Source: Sneathiella sp. (lineage in GTDB: Bacteria; Pseudomonadota; Alphaproteobacteria; Sneathiellales; Sneathiellaceae). From it: a DNA stretch of 6,713 nucleotides. The position numbers were made by a program, and so were the translations under genes. This document shows, piece after piece, positions 5,914 through 6,713 of the stretch (position 1 is its first letter; the number at the start of each line of letters is the position of its first letter). The notes below the pieces were generated by a model. It did no database searches and was not told where the DNA came from. It was given only the letters and a program-made list of their open reading frames with translations. The stretch is from contig NVRR01000179.1 in the NCBI GenBank assembly GCA_002732675.1, positions 1 to 6,713 on the forward strand. Reading direction: 5' to 3'.

Positions 5914-6477
5914 TTGGAACGACAGCAGAAAATTCTCGATTTTTGGTTCCTCCCCGAGACCCATGCAGACTACGGCAAGACCCGTAAAGAATGGTTTGAG
6001 AAGAACGACGCGTTTGACGCTAAAATCAGCGAGAATTTTTTGAAGGATTTCGAGGACGCGGCAGCCGGGCATTGTCTTTCCTGGACGGAGACAGCACTTG
6101 GATCAATGGCGCTTATCCTCCTGTTTGACCAGTTTTCCCGCAATATGTTCAGGGAAAGCCCCCGCGCCTTCGCAACGGATGGAAAAGCGCGGGAAATCGC
6201 ACGGCATATGATTGCTCGCGGCTTTTATGATGGTCTAAACAACATGCAAAAACAGTTTGCCGCCCTGCCCTTTGAGCATAGCGAAGATATCGAAGATCAA
6301 AAACAATCGATGGCGCTTTTTGCCGACCTCGGCAATGCGGAGCTGGTGAGATATGCCAAGCTTCATTATGATATCATCGATGAGTTCGGACGCTTTCCGC
6401 ATCGGAATAATGTTCTCAGTCGTTCGTCCACGGTCGAAGAGATCGCGTTTTTGAAGACCCCTCATTCCTCCTTCTGA
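5914..6477 (+). CDS. DUF924 family protein
   Basis: This 187-residue soluble, mostly helical protein matches the DUF924 family (PF06041) over its full usual length: opening QKILDFWFLPE, then KEWFEKNDAFDAKI, the signature LFDQFSRNMFR (70-80), LPFEHSED (118-125) followed by Gln, and FGRFPHRNNVLSR-SST-EE-AFL (158-180). Family proteins are TPR-like helical folds without an established biochemical activity that I know of, so I propose no function. There is no signal peptide or membrane segment. Initiation is at TTG. The gene is divergent from the lipoprotein, with 118 bases between them, and is followed 49 bases later by a dehydrogenase on the same strand. Co-transcription with that gene is possible because no terminator is visible in between. 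Confidence 0.92.
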   Translation: MERQQKILDFWFLPETHADYGKTRKEWFEKNDAFDAKISENFLKDFEDAAAGHCLSWTETALGSMALILLFDQFSRNMFRESPRAFATDGKAREIARHMIARGFYDGLNNMQKQFAALPFEHSEDIEDQKQSMALFADLGNAELVRYAKLHYDIIDEFGRFPHRNNVLSRSSTVEEIAFLKTPHSSF

Positions 6478-6526
6478 AACCCCCGTCAGTCCAGATCAAC
6501 ACTTTTCAAGACGAGAAGGATATTTC

Positions 6527-6713
6527 ATGAGCAGCTTAGCAAACCAGGTTATTATCGTCACCGGCGCCAGTCGTGGTATCGGCGCCGCCGCTGCCATAGA
6601 ACTGGCGCGACAAGGCGCCAGGATATCCCTGGCCGCGCGTACCGCGGCAGCTTGCAACAATACCCTACAGCAGATTTCCGATGCCGGCGGGGAGGCATTC
6701 GCAGCCAGCTGCG
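6527..6713 (+). CDS. Short-chain dehydrogenase/reductase (SDR), 3'-truncated by the window end
   Basis: The first 62 codons are visible. The start ATG at 6527 has AGAAGGA ending 6 bases upstream, a strong ribosome-binding site. The sequence begins NQVIIVTGASRGIGAAAAIELARQGARISLAART, the classical SDR Rossmann opening with TGASRGIG (residues 12-19) for the NAD(P) dinucleotide. The Arg in AART after the second strand is the position that often favours NADP(H), though this is only suggestive. The catalytic Ser-Tyr-Lys part lies beyond the window, so the substrate cannot be inferred. Confidence 0.93.
   Translation, partial: MSSLANQVIIVTGASRGIGAAAAIELARQGARISLAARTAAACNNTLQQISDAGGEAFAASC

Overview
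The window looks like ordinary chromosome of an alphaproteobacterium. The evidence is moderate GC (near 50% by eye), the style of the proteins (a BTLCP/LapG-like protein, a DUF924 protein, a CPA2 antiporter without a regulatory domain), tight operon overlaps and one TTG start. I cannot name the genus. There are eight protein-coding genes, two of them cut by the window ends. I found no rRNA, tRNA, CRISPR array or insertion sequence, and no gap over 300 bases without a gene.

Left part (1-2650, + strand): a two-gene translationally coupled unit. The first gene is the 3' part of a periplasmic transglutaminase-like cysteine peptidase of the BTLCP family (Pfam PF06035, the LapG family), in which the catalytic Cys is a Ser. 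The second gene overlaps it by 8 bases. It encodes a two-pass inner-membrane receptor with a periplasmic sensor domain, a cytoplasmic PAS domain and a C-terminal HD-GYP domain that has lost most metal ligands (HD to SQ, HH to IN) but keeps the GYP motif. The architecture parallels LapG/LapD, where a periplasmic protease is controlled by a membrane receptor with a degenerate c-di-GMP enzyme domain. Here the receptor is a dead HD-GYP rather than a dead GGDEF-EAL, and the protease has an altered nucleophile. This pair is the most interesting content of the window.

Middle part (2666-4003, - strand): a small acidic protein of unknown function lies tail-to-tail with the receptor gene. It faintly resembles the C-terminal targeting region of type I secreted proteins. 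A 195-base AT-rich intergenic stretch with several short inverted repeats follows, then an exported trypsin-like (S1) serine protease with an intact His-Asp-Ser triad. A TATAAT box and a perfect 6-4-6 palindrome lie in the divergent region between this protease and the next gene.

Right part (4142-6713): a CPA2-type (KefB/KefC-like) monovalent cation:proton antiporter (+). A short BamE-like lipoprotein (-) follows, and its 3' end overlaps the antiporter's by 14 bases. Next, transcribed divergently from the lipoprotein, come a DUF924 protein with a TTG start (+) and the first 62 codons of a short-chain dehydrogenase/reductase (+). The right-hand genes look like housekeeping or accessory metabolism with no evident link to the signalling pair on the left.
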